Below, one piece after another: positions 31,320-40,736 of a DNA stretch of 64,000 nt. Position numbers and translations under genes: made by a program. The notes below the pieces were generated by a model, which saw nothing but the letters and a program-made list of their open reading frames with translations, was not told the origin of the DNA and made no database searches. Position 1 is the first letter of the stretch. The number at the start of each line of letters is the position of its first letter. The stretch spans positions 124,001-188,000 of the forward strand of contig JAQMWT010000157.1 in NCBI GenBank assembly GCA_029834535.1, written 5' to 3'. This DNA comes from Chrysophaeum taylorii. Its lineage: Eukaryota > Sar > Pelagophyceae > Pelagomonadales > Pelagomonadaceae.

Positions 31320-31948
31320 TCATGAATAGGAGGCTAATAAATTGGAGAGTGAGTGGTCGGGTGTCGTCTCTCGCTGGGCCTAGCAATCAGTTTCTGGGCA
31401 ACCCCCCCCTCTGCATTTCGGCTTTAAATTATACTCTGCGAGCACTTTCCAGCCGAGCGCTCTCAAGTCTAACCATCATAATCTTATACTCAAGAGAAAC
31501 GCCCGAGTAATAATGATACACGCGCCACGGCACTGGGATCAGCCTTCACCCCATGAACTGGGCTGGCCTCTAGTTAGGAAGATAGTTGCTTAGTACGAAA
31601 GACCTGCGTCTTTATCGCAAGCTCCCATCCAATTCGGACGTAGTGTTATGTACACCTGACCGCCAGGACTGCCCTGCGCAAGCGTGCAGCGCCAACCTCG
31701 GTCGGTGCGCGCAGCCAAACTCAATTTCCTGAGTCAAGCTGGCCCTCTGCTCCAACCTCCTGCCGCCACTTTGCCCCAGTTTAATATTTACATGCGCTTT
31801 CCCCGCCTCTGTGCGTCCCCTAGGTCTGAAACTAGGCCCTAATTTCAACTAATCTGAGTCATCGATTTGGCATGCTAACTTTTGCGTGCCGGCTCCCCGT
31901 ATCTTTTTGTGGGGAAATCCGCTTGAGCCACGTGTTCGGACGGCACAA
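31320..31948. other. Intergenic, unknown gene to Helitron-like copy C
   Basis: About 0.63 kb. The segment 31790-31858 is one arm of an inverted repeat whose partner is at 34773-34838. No gene recognised. Confidence 0.45.
31795..31858. repeat. Inverted repeat arm, left (partner at 34773-34838)
   Basis: The reverse complement of this arm contains GGGCCTAGTTTCAGACCTAG and GGGACGCACAGA, matching 34809-34843 on the plus strand with few changes. The arms bracket about 3 kb that includes Helitron-like copy C and LINE copy 2. Confidence 0.75.
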
Positions 31949-31988
31949 TCCTAACTACTAATCGACAGATGTTTGTCTGTCTGTCTGT

Positions 31989-32055
31989 CTGTCTTTAAAT
32001 GTCGACTGCTAAGAGGGGGGTGTGTGTGGGGAGCATGAAGGATGTGGGTGGGTTT
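31989..32055. repeat. 65-bp dispersed unit, copy 1 (TTTAAATGTCGACTGCTAAG)
   Basis: The unit reads TTTAAATGTCGACTGCTAAG followed by a G-run, GTGTGTG and GAGCATGAAGGATGTGGG. It recurs at 33254-33320 and 33327-33372. Copy 1 sits inside Helitron-like copy C. Confidence 0.8.
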
Positions 32056-32209
32056 GTGGGGTTTGAGGGATGTGCCTGACGGGCGGAGATAAGTACGCGG
32101 GACCTAGTCGGGGTCATCGCCGAGGCGTGGGGCAGGCGAAGAGAGGACGGGCCCCGCCCGTAGGTCGTACTGTCCCTCGATTTAGGGTAAGTATCAGGTA
32201 GGCGCGAGA

Positions 32210-32790
32210 GCCAGACAGTGATCCTCCAAGGCGTCTACGGCGACCTCGCAGACTGTTTCCACGACCCGCGGCGGCTCTTTCAGCGCGCCATTCTCACGCC
32301 CCGTCGAAACGATGTTGTCGATGCTGACAACGCGCGCATGAATGACCGCGGCCTTTTTCCCCCGGAGACGAGGCGTCGAAGTTCTTTTCGGCCGACTAGG
32401 TTGGGTCGGAAGACGACGCCTCGCTCTTAACAGTCGAGTTTTCAACTCCCTGACAACCAACGACATGCTGACTTTGATCGCGAGCTTAAAGTCTTCGCAA
32501 CCTCGACCCGTCGCACGGCCACTGCAACGGTACCAGATACATGATCGATCGTGTCGTTGTCACCGAGGCTCCTCCAACCTTTATCCCTTAAGGCCCGCCG
32601 ACGCCAAACGATCACCAAGAGCCAGGGCCAGACTCCCCGCGAGGTCGGCGTCCTCTCGCCCAAGCCCGTCTTCTGTCACATCCAGCTCTACGTGGCTCTC
32701 TGTCGATCGGCAACCCCGAGGATATCCTCTTCTGAGTTGACGACTCCACCCTACCCCACACGTGCTGCGCAATACCGATAAGCCCCCTCC
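32210..32790 (+). pseudogene. PIF1-like helicase C-terminal fragment (frameshifted)
   Basis: This is the best-preserved of three helicase remnants. It contains the FQRAILTPRRNDVVDADNAR segment near 32280, then, after at least two frame changes, SQGQT (motif V region) and VQLYVALCR-type motif VI at 32680-32700. The upstream Rep and helicase N-terminal domains are absent. It cannot encode a working helicase. Confidence 0.7.
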
Positions 32791-33156
32791 CGGCGTCTAC
32801 ACGCGCACTGTAGGTGAACTTACTGGGACCAGGTGAACTTACTGGGGTTTGAGATTGGGATTAGGTGAACTGAGTGACCAGGTGAACTTACCGGGACCAG
32901 GTGAGCTTACTGGAGTTTTTTGACAACTCAAACTCAAAGGTTGGCGGCGCGTGCGGATCAAAGCAGCTTAGATTCGGAGGTGAGAGCGACGAGCTCAAAG
33001 GAGAGTGGGGTGAGTGGGTGTGAGCACGAGTGGGTTTACACCGGGATAGAGATTGGGACTAAGTGAACTAACTGAGCAGGTGGACTTACTGGGAGCAGAC
33101 CTGAACTTACTAGGGTTAGAGATTGGGACTAGGTGAACTTAATGGCGTGCACTTGT

Positions 33157-33727
33157 ATGTTCTAAATCGAACACCAACTTTGGGGCGCGAAAGCACGCGA
33201 TCGGAGCAGCGCTGATCTAACAGCACTTTGCGTCTACGGAAAGTTCACGACCTTCTCTGTCTTTAAATGTCGACTGCTAAGAGGGGGGTGTGTGTGGGGA
33301 GCATGAAGGATGTGGGTGGGCACGACCTTCTCTGTCTTTAAATGTCGACTGCTAAGAGGGGGGGGTGTGTGTGACACGACTTTCTCTGTCGGTCAGGCCA
33401 TTTTGCGGAGGGCAGGCGATGTTGTAATTGGAGTGTGCTGTGGCCGCGTCCTTATGGTAATTCCTGCATCGGCTGCGGATCAAATTTATGCGGTAGCGAC
33501 AGCATTAGACGCCGAAGGCTGGTGGGAAGTCGACATTGGCTTCGCACGACGCGTTGGTGCGAGTCTAAATCTCACTGTCGACTACGAAATACTTAACGCA
33601 GCGCTCATTCCCGGGCTGGCCAGGTAGCACCCGGAAAGTCCGCGTTGGGATGGGGTTCGCTCGGTTGGGCAGAACGCGACGGACAGGTCGATTGTTCGTG
33701 GACCAACACGTTCGCGGCCTGCGACGC
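33157..33727. other. Repeat-derived spacer with a short coding-like frame
   Basis: Contains the tandem 65-bp units, and from about 33390 to 33627 a plus-strand frame (VGQAILRRAGDVVIGVCCGR, ALDAEGWWEVDIGFARRVGA) that looks protein-like in composition but matches no family I know. It ends just before LINE copy 2. Confidence 0.4.
33249..33380. repeat. 65-bp dispersed unit, copies 2 and 3 in tandem
   Basis: Two head-to-tail copies, both preceded by GACCTTCTCTGTC; the second is truncated after the GT run. A further CGACTTTCTCTGTC follows at 33377, suggesting a third degraded junction. Confidence 0.8.
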
Positions 33728-33910
33728 TTTTGCACGACCTCGCACTAGACCGCGCGCTGTGGCGGTCCGCCATCAACCAGTCCTCGTCCCTCGCCTTTGC
33801 CCCAACTGCGTGATTTTCCTCTGTGATTCCGGATCGGCTCCTGCCGGTCCGGCCTGGCTCCCATGCTCTGGCTCCCATGCCTCGGGAGAGGTCTGGAGTT
33901 AGTTAAGTTA
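33728..33910 (+). mobile_element. LINE 3' end, second copy
   Basis: The plus-strand sequence encodes HDLALDRALWRSAIN and shares the 3' UTR (CCAACTGCGTGATTTTCCTC, then CTCCCATGC and GGGAGAGGTCTGGAGTTAGT) with the copy at 29640-30070. It is shorter and more diverged, with an internal duplication of GCTCCCATGC. Only the last few dozen codons and the UTR remain. Confidence 0.72.
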
Positions 33911-33926
33911 CCGCTCACTGGAGATC

Positions 33927-34738
33927 TTGGTCCGACTCTTCGAAGGCACCACCACCGCGAAGATGCGGCTGGCCGGAGGCACTAGTCGTACGGCAGTAAC
34001 CCGACGAAGTTCACGGGCACCCCCCCCCCCCGCCGTATTCATTGCCTATGCGGCGCAGGCGGAAGCCGCGAGACTAGCCACCTGCCCACCTGTCCGGCCT
34101 GGGACTGGCCGAATACAACGACGTTGGCCATCCTCTCGGAGTTCGGCGCCGGCGCCGGCGGCTATCCCAAGCCGCGTGCTGTGGGGGCCCCAGTCCCCGC
34201 CGCGGTCCCCGACTTCGCCACGGCCCTGGCCTCCACCGAGACCCAATGCCGAGTACGAACAAGACGCGGGCTCAGTCGACGCCGAGCAAAGCACCGCCAA
34301 AGTCGGGCAAGGAGTACGACGACACGCCGTCGCCAGCCCCGTACCGGCAACCCGAGGCCATCGTGGCAAAGCTAAACCTCGAAGCCTAGGATCACTCAAC
34401 GGAGATCGCGAGGCTGAGAGCGCGCGTCAGGCACCTCGAGTACGAGAAAGAGGATGTTAAGAAGACCAACAACTGCAGCAGAGCTAGCCGCCTACCACCA
34501 GGTCGACGATCTTCAAGTCGAAGTACTACGCCGGCATCGAGAGCTCGTGACCTTCAACGCCAGCACGATAAAGAAGCAGGAGTGCGAGCTCGAGGCGCTG
34601 TGTCGAGCTGCTGATGGAGCTCGACGCCGAGTCGAGATTTTGTCAGAGGTGCGCGTCCGGGATGCCGATGCCCGCGCCTCGGAGGCGGAGGTGCGCGATG
34701 AGATTATCGGGGGGGGTCGAGGGGGAACTGAGTGAAGG
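33927..34738 (+). pseudogene. Broken coiled-coil reading frames, possible transposon gag-like remnant
   Basis: The frame 33927-34460 is Pro/Ser/Arg-rich. Near 34393-34460 a different frame reads HSTEIARLRARVRHLEYEKEDV, and a third (34454-34735) reads ELAAYHQVDDLQVEVLRRHRE and RRVEILSEVRVRDADARASE. Together they make one long coiled coil only if frames are changed. The position between LINE copy 2 and the right inverted-repeat arm suggests a decayed mobile-element protein. No catalytic domain seen. Confidence 0.4.
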
Positions 34739-34772
34739 ATATATACTGACCTTGTACACTTAAGCTTTTCAG

Positions 34773-34843
34773 TGACGCTCGTCGGGAACCGAGTCAGAAC
34801 TTCAAATATAGGGCCTAGTTTCAGACCTAGGGGACGCACAGAC
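34773..34843. repeat. Inverted repeat arm, right (partner at 31795-31858)
   Basis: Carries GGGCCTAGTTTCAGACCTAG and GGGGACGCACAGACTC, the reverse complement of the left arm. A local direct repeat with ATCTCCTGG follows at 34874-34912. Confidence 0.75.
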
Positions 34844-34984
34844 TCGCCCGCCTTTTTCGGGAGGAAGACCATCATCTCCTGGTCCATGCGTAGGCCTCAG
34901 GACGACCATCTCCTGGCCCATGCGCAGTCCTCGTCGTTGTCGCCAAAGGGCAGCCAGGGTCCGTCAGGACTGTGATCCCCGTTT

Positions 34985-35352
34985 ATTTATTTTTGGCTCG
35001 AAACGAACACGTAGTTGTAGAGCTCGTGTCTTCGCTTAAGCCCTTTACACCTGGTCAATTCGGTCCTAAAATAAAGACAGATCTATAGGCAAGTTGCCCA
35101 TGACGTGTCCAAATAAGAAAGTTGGGTATTGATGGTGACTTGCAGCAGCTAACATTGGGAGGCGTTTGCCTCGACGACGGTCGTGCTAAGGCTCTCCGAA
35201 GAAAGTGTCGAGGCGCGTAACTCGGGCTTCGTTACCGAAGGACGTGGTGAGACGGGTCGTGCCGCGGCCCGAGGACTCTCGGCGACACCACGGCGAGCAT
35301 TGAGCGCTCGCTCTCGGGGGTAAAAAGGGTTCGAAGTTGTTGTTCGTCTGCC
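34985..35352. other. Intergenic upstream of HSF
   Basis: About 370 bp, AT-richer at 34985-35120 (TTTATTTATTTTTGG). It is the presumed HSF promoter. I looked for nGAAnnTTCn heat-shock elements and saw GAACTTC-like fragments only, not a clear array. Confidence 0.4.
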
Positions 35353-37699
35353 ATGTCAGCTGGGTATCGGCGGCGTCCCGAACCAGCTTCGTTTTTGAAG
35401 AATCTTCGCAACATCCTCCTCACCGAGGATCCTCAAATCATTTCCTGGAATGAAAATGGTCGCATCACCATTTCTGACCCCGTCTCGCTCAGCAACGATG
35501 TCCTCCACAAGTATTTTAGGCATAGCCAGTTCTCCTCCTTCCAACGACAGCTCAATTATTTTGGCTACTACAAGGTGCGCTATGTCTGATATTGTTCTCG
35601 GTCGCGCCGACGAGTCGCAGACGAGGAGCGCGCGCGCGCACTCCACCCCACCCCACCCGACCGAGAAACGCAACTCGACGTCGACGCAGATTTCTGGAAA
35701 GGGCAAGCTCGAGCGCTGCGTGTATACGAATGACGCGCTGCCCACGGACGGAGATGGTGCGTTGCGCGAGGACGAGGCTCTTGTTTTGAAAAATTCGTGC
35801 AGGCGAGCCAGGAACGACGGTTGCCTGCCGGCGTCCGATAATAATCGCGCGGTTCGACGCGCGGGGGTCTCAACGCTTTGTCGCAGGCTCCGCCGTATTC
35901 GATCGACGCCTTGTGCGTGAATTGATGACACTCTTCTTCAATGTTCCGACAGCAACAAAATTGTGCTCTTGCAGGCTCAATCTCAAGCGGAAGTCGACCC
36001 ACGAACGCCCCGGGGACAAACGGTCCGGCGCGAGTAAGTGCGCGGGCGCTTTCTCGCGCGTAGTCGGTCCACCTCTCGCAGTTCTTTCCGCCGACGACGA
36101 CGAGGGCGGAGAGGCCACCAACCAGCAGCGCGCGCCTCGAACCAAGTCGCGTCAGGCTGCAGCCGCAAAACCAACTGCGAAGCCCCCTTTGTCGGCGGCG
36201 CATCCCGCCGGGTCACGACGCGAGGGCGGATCGCGCGCGGACGCGGCCTCTCAGGTGAATGACATAATGCACCATCGCCAGGTGCCTTTGCTAAAGCGAG
36301 GTCCTCTTCTTTGTTTGTTAGGCGCATCCAAGCGACAGAGAGGGATTTTCGAAGAAAGACGCGAACCTCAAGCGACCGCGGTCCGAACCGATTCTGGGTC
36401 AGCCTGAGCCAGACCTCGCGAGCACCGACGACGACGTGTTCGACTGTGCGTCTCTCGGTTCTTTTCAGCGTGACGCGCGCTGGTGCGTACAGGGGCTGAG
36501 CCGCTCGACTCACCCGAGCTTGAAGGGACCGCGGGTGAAGACGACGTGTTGCCTCGTCTCCCGAGTCGGTGTCTCTTATTTAAATAATTGCGCGGAGGAC
36601 GTCGCAGGCGACTACGTGGCGCTCCTCAGCGACGAAGCAGTCCTTGCAGCGATAACCAGCGTCCCTCACGAGCGACTTTCTAAATTTACCCTGCGTGCAG
36701 GACCTCGCGCACCCGGAGGAGCTCTCGTCAGAAGATGCGGTTGCTCCTTTCGCTGCTGCAATCCATCAGCTCTCAGCGCAGCGCGATCAGCGACTGCGGC
36801 GATTCCTTTCGTTTCCTTCAAGTAATGGCGACCGTGACGCGCTGCCCAAGCCCGAGGCGGTTCATGAACCACCCGTCGTCCCGAAAAATGCAGAGCTTTC
36901 CATCGAAGCGAGGTCGAAAGCGCTGTCTGGCGGACACTTCCTTCCTCCAGACCAGCCGCAGCGACCCGCGAGCTCGATCGCGGCGTTCGAGCCGTCGTCT
37001 TTGAGCCAGCGTCGCCGCGACGTCCGAGTCGACGGCACGCAGCACCGCGAGTGCGTACTACTGGCGCCCCCCTCGCTTGCTTGCTTGCTAATGTTGACCC
37101 CGCGCAGCTATTCTTATCTCCGACGTCAGCGCGATGTCGTCGGCGCCTCCTCCAATAAGCTGGGTGTCGTGGAACGACCGCCTCGACTGGCGAGCAGCGA
37201 TCTTACGTTCGGCGACGCGTCGCTGTTGTTTACAGAGGCGCCGACGCCGACACACGCGTCATCGTCGAAGATCACCTCCCAGGCACGCCCGACGCAGCAT
37301 CAGCAGCAGCATCATCACATCGTGCCTACGAGAAGTTCCCTCTCGGATAATACGGAGTCGTTTCGTCCGCTCCAACCACCGTTGCAGCCCAACGCCGAGC
37401 AACGGCGCCACCAGTCTAAGTCGCAGTCGACGTTGGGGGGACTTCCCTACCCACCGTTGATCCACACGCACCATCTTTACCCAGCGCACGAGTTCTTCGT
37501 TGTCAACATCCCGCGTCCGGTCGATTGCGTTGAGATTCGCCCGTATCCCCCCTCGCGAGTTGTTGTTCGCAGGGCGCTCCAAGGCCGGGCCACTGAGCTC
37601 GTCAAAGTGAGGTTGCGAGCCTCGTTGTACAAACATATGCTCGCATTTGCGCGCGGTTTTGCGCGCCGAATTGTTGCTAACTTTGCCATTCTTGAATGA
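35353..37699 (+). CDS. HSF: Heat shock factor (HSF)-type transcription factor
   Basis: Exon 1 (35353-35574) encodes most of an HSF DNA-binding domain: FLKNLRNILLTEDPQIISWN, the turn RITISDPVSLSNDVLHKYF, and the recognition helix FSSFQRQLNYFGYYK. A 115-nt intron (35575-35689) leads to ISGKGKLERCVYTNDALP, the wing and last strand as in other algal HSFs. Beyond about 35790 several short introns are likely (GCAG acceptors near 35888, 35976, 36082, 36322). The 3' frame (36695-37699) is rich in Ser, Pro, Gln and His (QHQQQHHHIV), typical of activation domains, and may be the same gene. The family call is strong; the exon structure after exon 2 and the 3' end are tentative. It binds heat-shock elements as a trimer in the nucleus. 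Confidence 0.72.
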
Positions 37700-38133
37700 A
37701 CAAATACTGGGCCAACGCACCCCCTCTCGTGATGAGTCGCCGCCGCGAATTATACGTCTGGTAGTGTCACCAAGAGAGCGGCGTCTCCGCCGAGCGACGT
37801 ATTTTATCATGTCCGATGTGTTTCCTGTGTTCACAAGCTATCACAAAATAAATGTGTACTGTTGTTGTCACAAGGCAGTCTCTTGCTGCGATAATCATAT
37901 TATTACTATGTAATGCCGCGGTCTCCATGACCCGGCCCTCCCCCGCACCCCACTTCTCAACACACCTCGGCATCATCTGCAGTCTCCCCATGCCCGAGCA
38001 ACCACCACCACCACAACAGAGACGGGCTTAAACAATCAGCGGCGTCACCTCAAGCCCGCCGCGGCTCGAAGACTTATATTTACCTACGACCCCATCGGTC
38101 GTCATTCCCTTCTCTAAGGTTGTCGTCACTATC
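37700..38133. other. Intergenic, HSF to CENP-X
   Basis: About 430 bp between convergent genes. AAATAAATG at 37847 could be a poly(A) signal for the upstream gene. Nothing else recognised. Confidence 0.45.
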
Positions 38134-38299
38134 TCAGAAGTCTGCCATGAGTTCGGCCATAATCGCCTCGACGTGTTCGGGCGCGATCGTCTCGAGGCCT
38201 TCGCTGTGCGCCTCGGCTTCTGCTCGTGCTCGAGCGGAGACAATGAAGAGCCGGCAGAGCTCGGCCGTCGCCGCGAGCGCTGTTCTTGAAATTCTCAAC

Positions 38300-38333
<34 letters not shown>

Positions 38334-38421
38334 TGCCAGCTTGATTCTGGTCGCTCCGAGCGTCCTGCAGCAGCATCAGGATGAGGTTCGGGTTCAACTG
38401 GAAGATTGGTTCCGTGTCCAT
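38134..38421 (-). CDS. CENPX: Centromere protein X (MHF2) homologue
   Basis: A histone-fold protein of 95 aa. With CENP-S (MHF1) the family forms a DNA-binding tetramer acting at kinetochores and with FANCM in DNA repair. The C-terminal half matches CENP-X closely in pattern: ALAATAELCRLFIVSARARA, then GLETIAPEHVEAIMAELMADF, ending in the family's L..DF. The N-terminus has NPNLILMLLQDA for the first helix. The loop between is expanded by a poly-Ser tract of eleven residues encoded by an ATC/GAT microsatellite (38303-38330). Length without the insertion fits the family (about 80 aa). Confidence 0.82.
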
Positions 38422-38747
38422 CGCTTCGGCAGTTTTTTTTCGTTCATTTAAAACCGGCGAATTCTGACTTACCCTCCTAGTAGAACACCACCTTCGTGAC
38501 TGACTTGGCCACCAGCCAGCACTGAGGAGAGCGACGTAAACGCGATTGCAAGTAGTGCGCCCCGACTCGTCGCAACATACTTCTCCTCCTCCTTTTTCTT
38601 CAGATACTGCCTTTCTGGCGCGTGTAAGGTTGGGTAAACGCGGCGGGCAATGGGGACGGGACCGACATTAGGGAATATTATGATGTGGGACTTGGTGGTG
38701 CGGAGGCGACCGTCATCATGGTAACAAAACGAATGGATAAATGGTAA
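38422..38747. other. Intergenic, CENP-X to ABC ATPase
   Basis: About 330 bp, both genes on the minus strand, so this holds the CENP-X promoter and the ABC gene 3' UTR. TTTAAA at 38448-38453 is the only AT-rich hexamer near the CENP-X start. Nothing else recognised. Confidence 0.4.
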
Positions 38748-40373
38748 CTACGACATCTTGCGCTTGCCGGCGGGGATGAGGGAGTAAGCGTAGTCCCGCA
38801 GACGAGCGAGGAGCCGAGGACCGGTCGTCGTTGCGACCTGCCCCCCCTCCTCCTCGAGGCGGACCAAATTCGCTCGCCGGACGGCGAGGGTCCTACGAGG
38901 AAGTCAGGCTGCGAGGTCTGACGCAAGGGCTGTCCGCACTGTGAGTCGCGCAGTCGCACTTTGTAGCGGAACGGATCTCCCTCGACGCGGCTCAACACGA
39001 CGGCAGCTTTGCCCTGAGGAAGGAAGCAAATCAATTGGCGCGAGAAAGCCAACGCACATTGTAGCGGCGCTGCGAGGTGAGGCCGACGATGCGGACGGCA
39101 TTTCCGCGCTCGAGGAGCGCAGCGTCCTGGCATACGGTTTCTTTCTTTCTTTCTTTCTCCGTCGAACGTACCCAGGGAGGACCGAGAAAGTGGATCTCGG
39201 GGAGGTCGTCTGCGCGGCATGCTTCCAAAAAAGCAAGTGCGGGGTCGTACCGATGGCGGCTTGGATCTCTGCGCCGCAGGGGGGGAGATCGGCGCTCTTG
39301 CCGGTGGCGAGCTTCATGTCGCGTTCGAGAGACCAGAACGCGTCGACGTAGCGGTCCGTTTCGGGATGGCGGGGTCGCTCTCGGGCAGCACCGTGGCGGA
39401 TCATGCGCATCGCGTCGTCGTCTCGATCGACGATCGCGCCGTCGTGCACGAAGACGGCTTGGTCGCAGAGCACGCCGACCTCGTGGAGAACCTGGTCAAC
39501 GACGATCGCGGCGACGCCGCCGCGAGCGATCGCGCGGCGCGCGAGCCGGAGCGCGCGCGGGCGAACCTCCGCGTCGAGACAGTTGAATGCCTCGTCGAGG
39601 ATCAAGACGTCGACGCGCGGTGTCCAGCGGCGGCCGAGGTCCGCGACGAAAACGGGCGCGAGGGCGCGCAGCAAGTAGACGAGGTGGCGCTGACCGCCGG
39701 AGAGCGTTCCGCAGACGACAGACTTATCGAGGACGCAGGTCGCGGCGTCCCGCGTCTCGTCGTCGCCTTGCGTGAACATCCGGAACCCCGCCCACGCCAG
39801 CAACCGCTCGGCGAGGGCCTCGCGCTCCTCGGCGCTCAGAGCCCACCGGAGATGTCCGCAAACGGCCCGCGCGAGCGTCCACGAGTCCTTTAGAGCGATC
39901 TTGGCCATGTCGTTCTCGGTCGTGACGTAGACGACGCGCGAGCGATAGCGCGCGTCGCGGAGGCGGCGGCGCAGGTGCTCGGTCGTGGACACGAAGAGAG
40001 CGCCGACGATCAGAAACGCGGCCGTCGTCGCCGCCGAGCCGCGCGCCCAGCGGTCGCCGACGAGCGCGACGATCGCCGTCACGATTAGGGCCGAACTCGC
40101 GATCGTCGAGGCGTAGGGGTCGACGCGTTCGTACGAGTTTCGCGGGTAGTAAAACACCCGGCCCGACCGCGGCTTTCGCGCTGGCGTGTGGGGCAGCGCG
40201 ACTTTCCCGAGCACGCGGCACAACGTGCTCTTGCCCTGCGCGTTGAAGCCGACCAGGGCGACGCACCTCCCCGCGCGCACCTCCACGTCGACGTCGCGCA
40301 GCCCAAACCCATCGCGGTCGGGGTACCTGAAATCGACACCTCGCGCTTCGAGGACCACCTTTGTTGCCATCAT
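38748..40373 (-). CDS. ABC ATPase with inserted hydrophobic hairpin and SH3-like tail
   Basis: Five exons on the minus strand, 40373-39251, 39209-39172, 39126-39058, 39013-38940 and 38892-38748, sum to exactly 1449 nt (482 aa). The ATPase has Walker A GFNAQGKST (42-50), signature LSGGQ (224-228), Walker B VDVLILDEA (254-262) and D-loop NCLD. Between Walker A and the Q-loop region are two hydrophobic segments (IASSALIVTAIVALVG and ATTAAFLIVGALFVS, about 88-131), which soluble ABC domains lack. The usual Q-loop Gln and H-loop His are not seen (VYVTTEND and VVDQVLHEV). The small exons build a second domain: GNAVRIVGLTSQRRYNGKAA, then YKVRLRDSQTLAVRRANLV, an SH3-like fold often written as GL..xxNG..G.V..RY.VRL. 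The closest relatives may be CAF16/ABCI-type soluble ABC proteins. Function unknown. Confidence 0.8.
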
Positions 40374-40448
40374 CGACCTTAACGGACCCCTGGAACGGAA
40401 GCTTGTACCAACATGGCAGTCAAGCATTAGGGCCCAGAGAACGCCATC
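40374..40448. promoter_or_regulatory. 75-bp divergent intergenic region (ABC ATPase / SUMO-like)
   Basis: Only 75 bp separate the two ATGs. The two transcripts must start within this gap or overlap. No core promoter motif recognised. Confidence 0.4.
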
Positions 40449-40736
40449 ATGCCCACCTACACCATTCGGGCAACCGACAAGGAGACTGGCGAGGTGCGGC
40501 TGATGAAAGTTCAAGCGGGCACGCCCATGACCGAGGTCATTAAGCAATACGCCCAGCTCACGGGCATCGACGAATCCGAGTGCCGCTTTCTCGTCGGAGG
40601 AAAGGCGCTGCGTACCGACAAACCCCTCGACGAACTCGTCGCGATCTCAAACACCGAGGCGCAGCCCAGCCCCGACGCCGCCGAAACCGGCGAGTACGAT
40701 TGCTCCTCCTGCTCCTGTATGCCCAACATGCACTGA
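40449..40736 (+). CDS. SUMO/Rad60-type ubiquitin-like protein with Cys-rich tail
   Basis: The 95-aa single-exon product has a beta-grasp pattern: YTIRATDKETGEVRLMKVQA, TPMTEVIKQYAQLTGIDESE, then CRFLVGGKALRTDKPLDEL. This resembles SUMO (the RFLF-G-R-..D.P..L pattern). It ends in YDCSSCSCMPNMH rather than a diglycine, and no Gly-Gly lies near the C-terminus, so it cannot be conjugated in the usual way unless a different terminus is used. The three closely spaced cysteines could bind metal or be lipidated. It is divergent from the ABC ATPase gene. Confidence 0.72.
   Translation: MPTYTIRATDKETGEVRLMKVQAGTPMTEVIKQYAQLTGIDESECRFLVGGKALRTDKPLDELVAISNTEAQPSPDAAETGEYDCSSCSCMPNMH

Larger units (their letters stand above)
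31949..33156 (+). mobile_element. Helitron-like element copy C (plus orientation, with nested insertion)
   Basis: This is the third copy of the element, inverted relative to A and B. It starts TCCTAACTACTAATCGACAG at 31949 (preceded by A), and is interrupted from about 31993 to 32170 by an unrelated insert carrying a 65-bp repeat unit. It resumes at CCCTCGATTTAGGGTAAG. The helicase fragment reads best here: LADCFHDPRRLFQRAILTP, and in another frame TITKSQGQTPREVGV followed by KPVFCHIQLYVALCRSATP, the C-terminal PIF1 signature. Frameshifts remain. The 3' tandem units (AGGTGAACTTACTGGGACC) run from 32810 to the end at GCACTTGT (33156). Confidence 0.68.
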
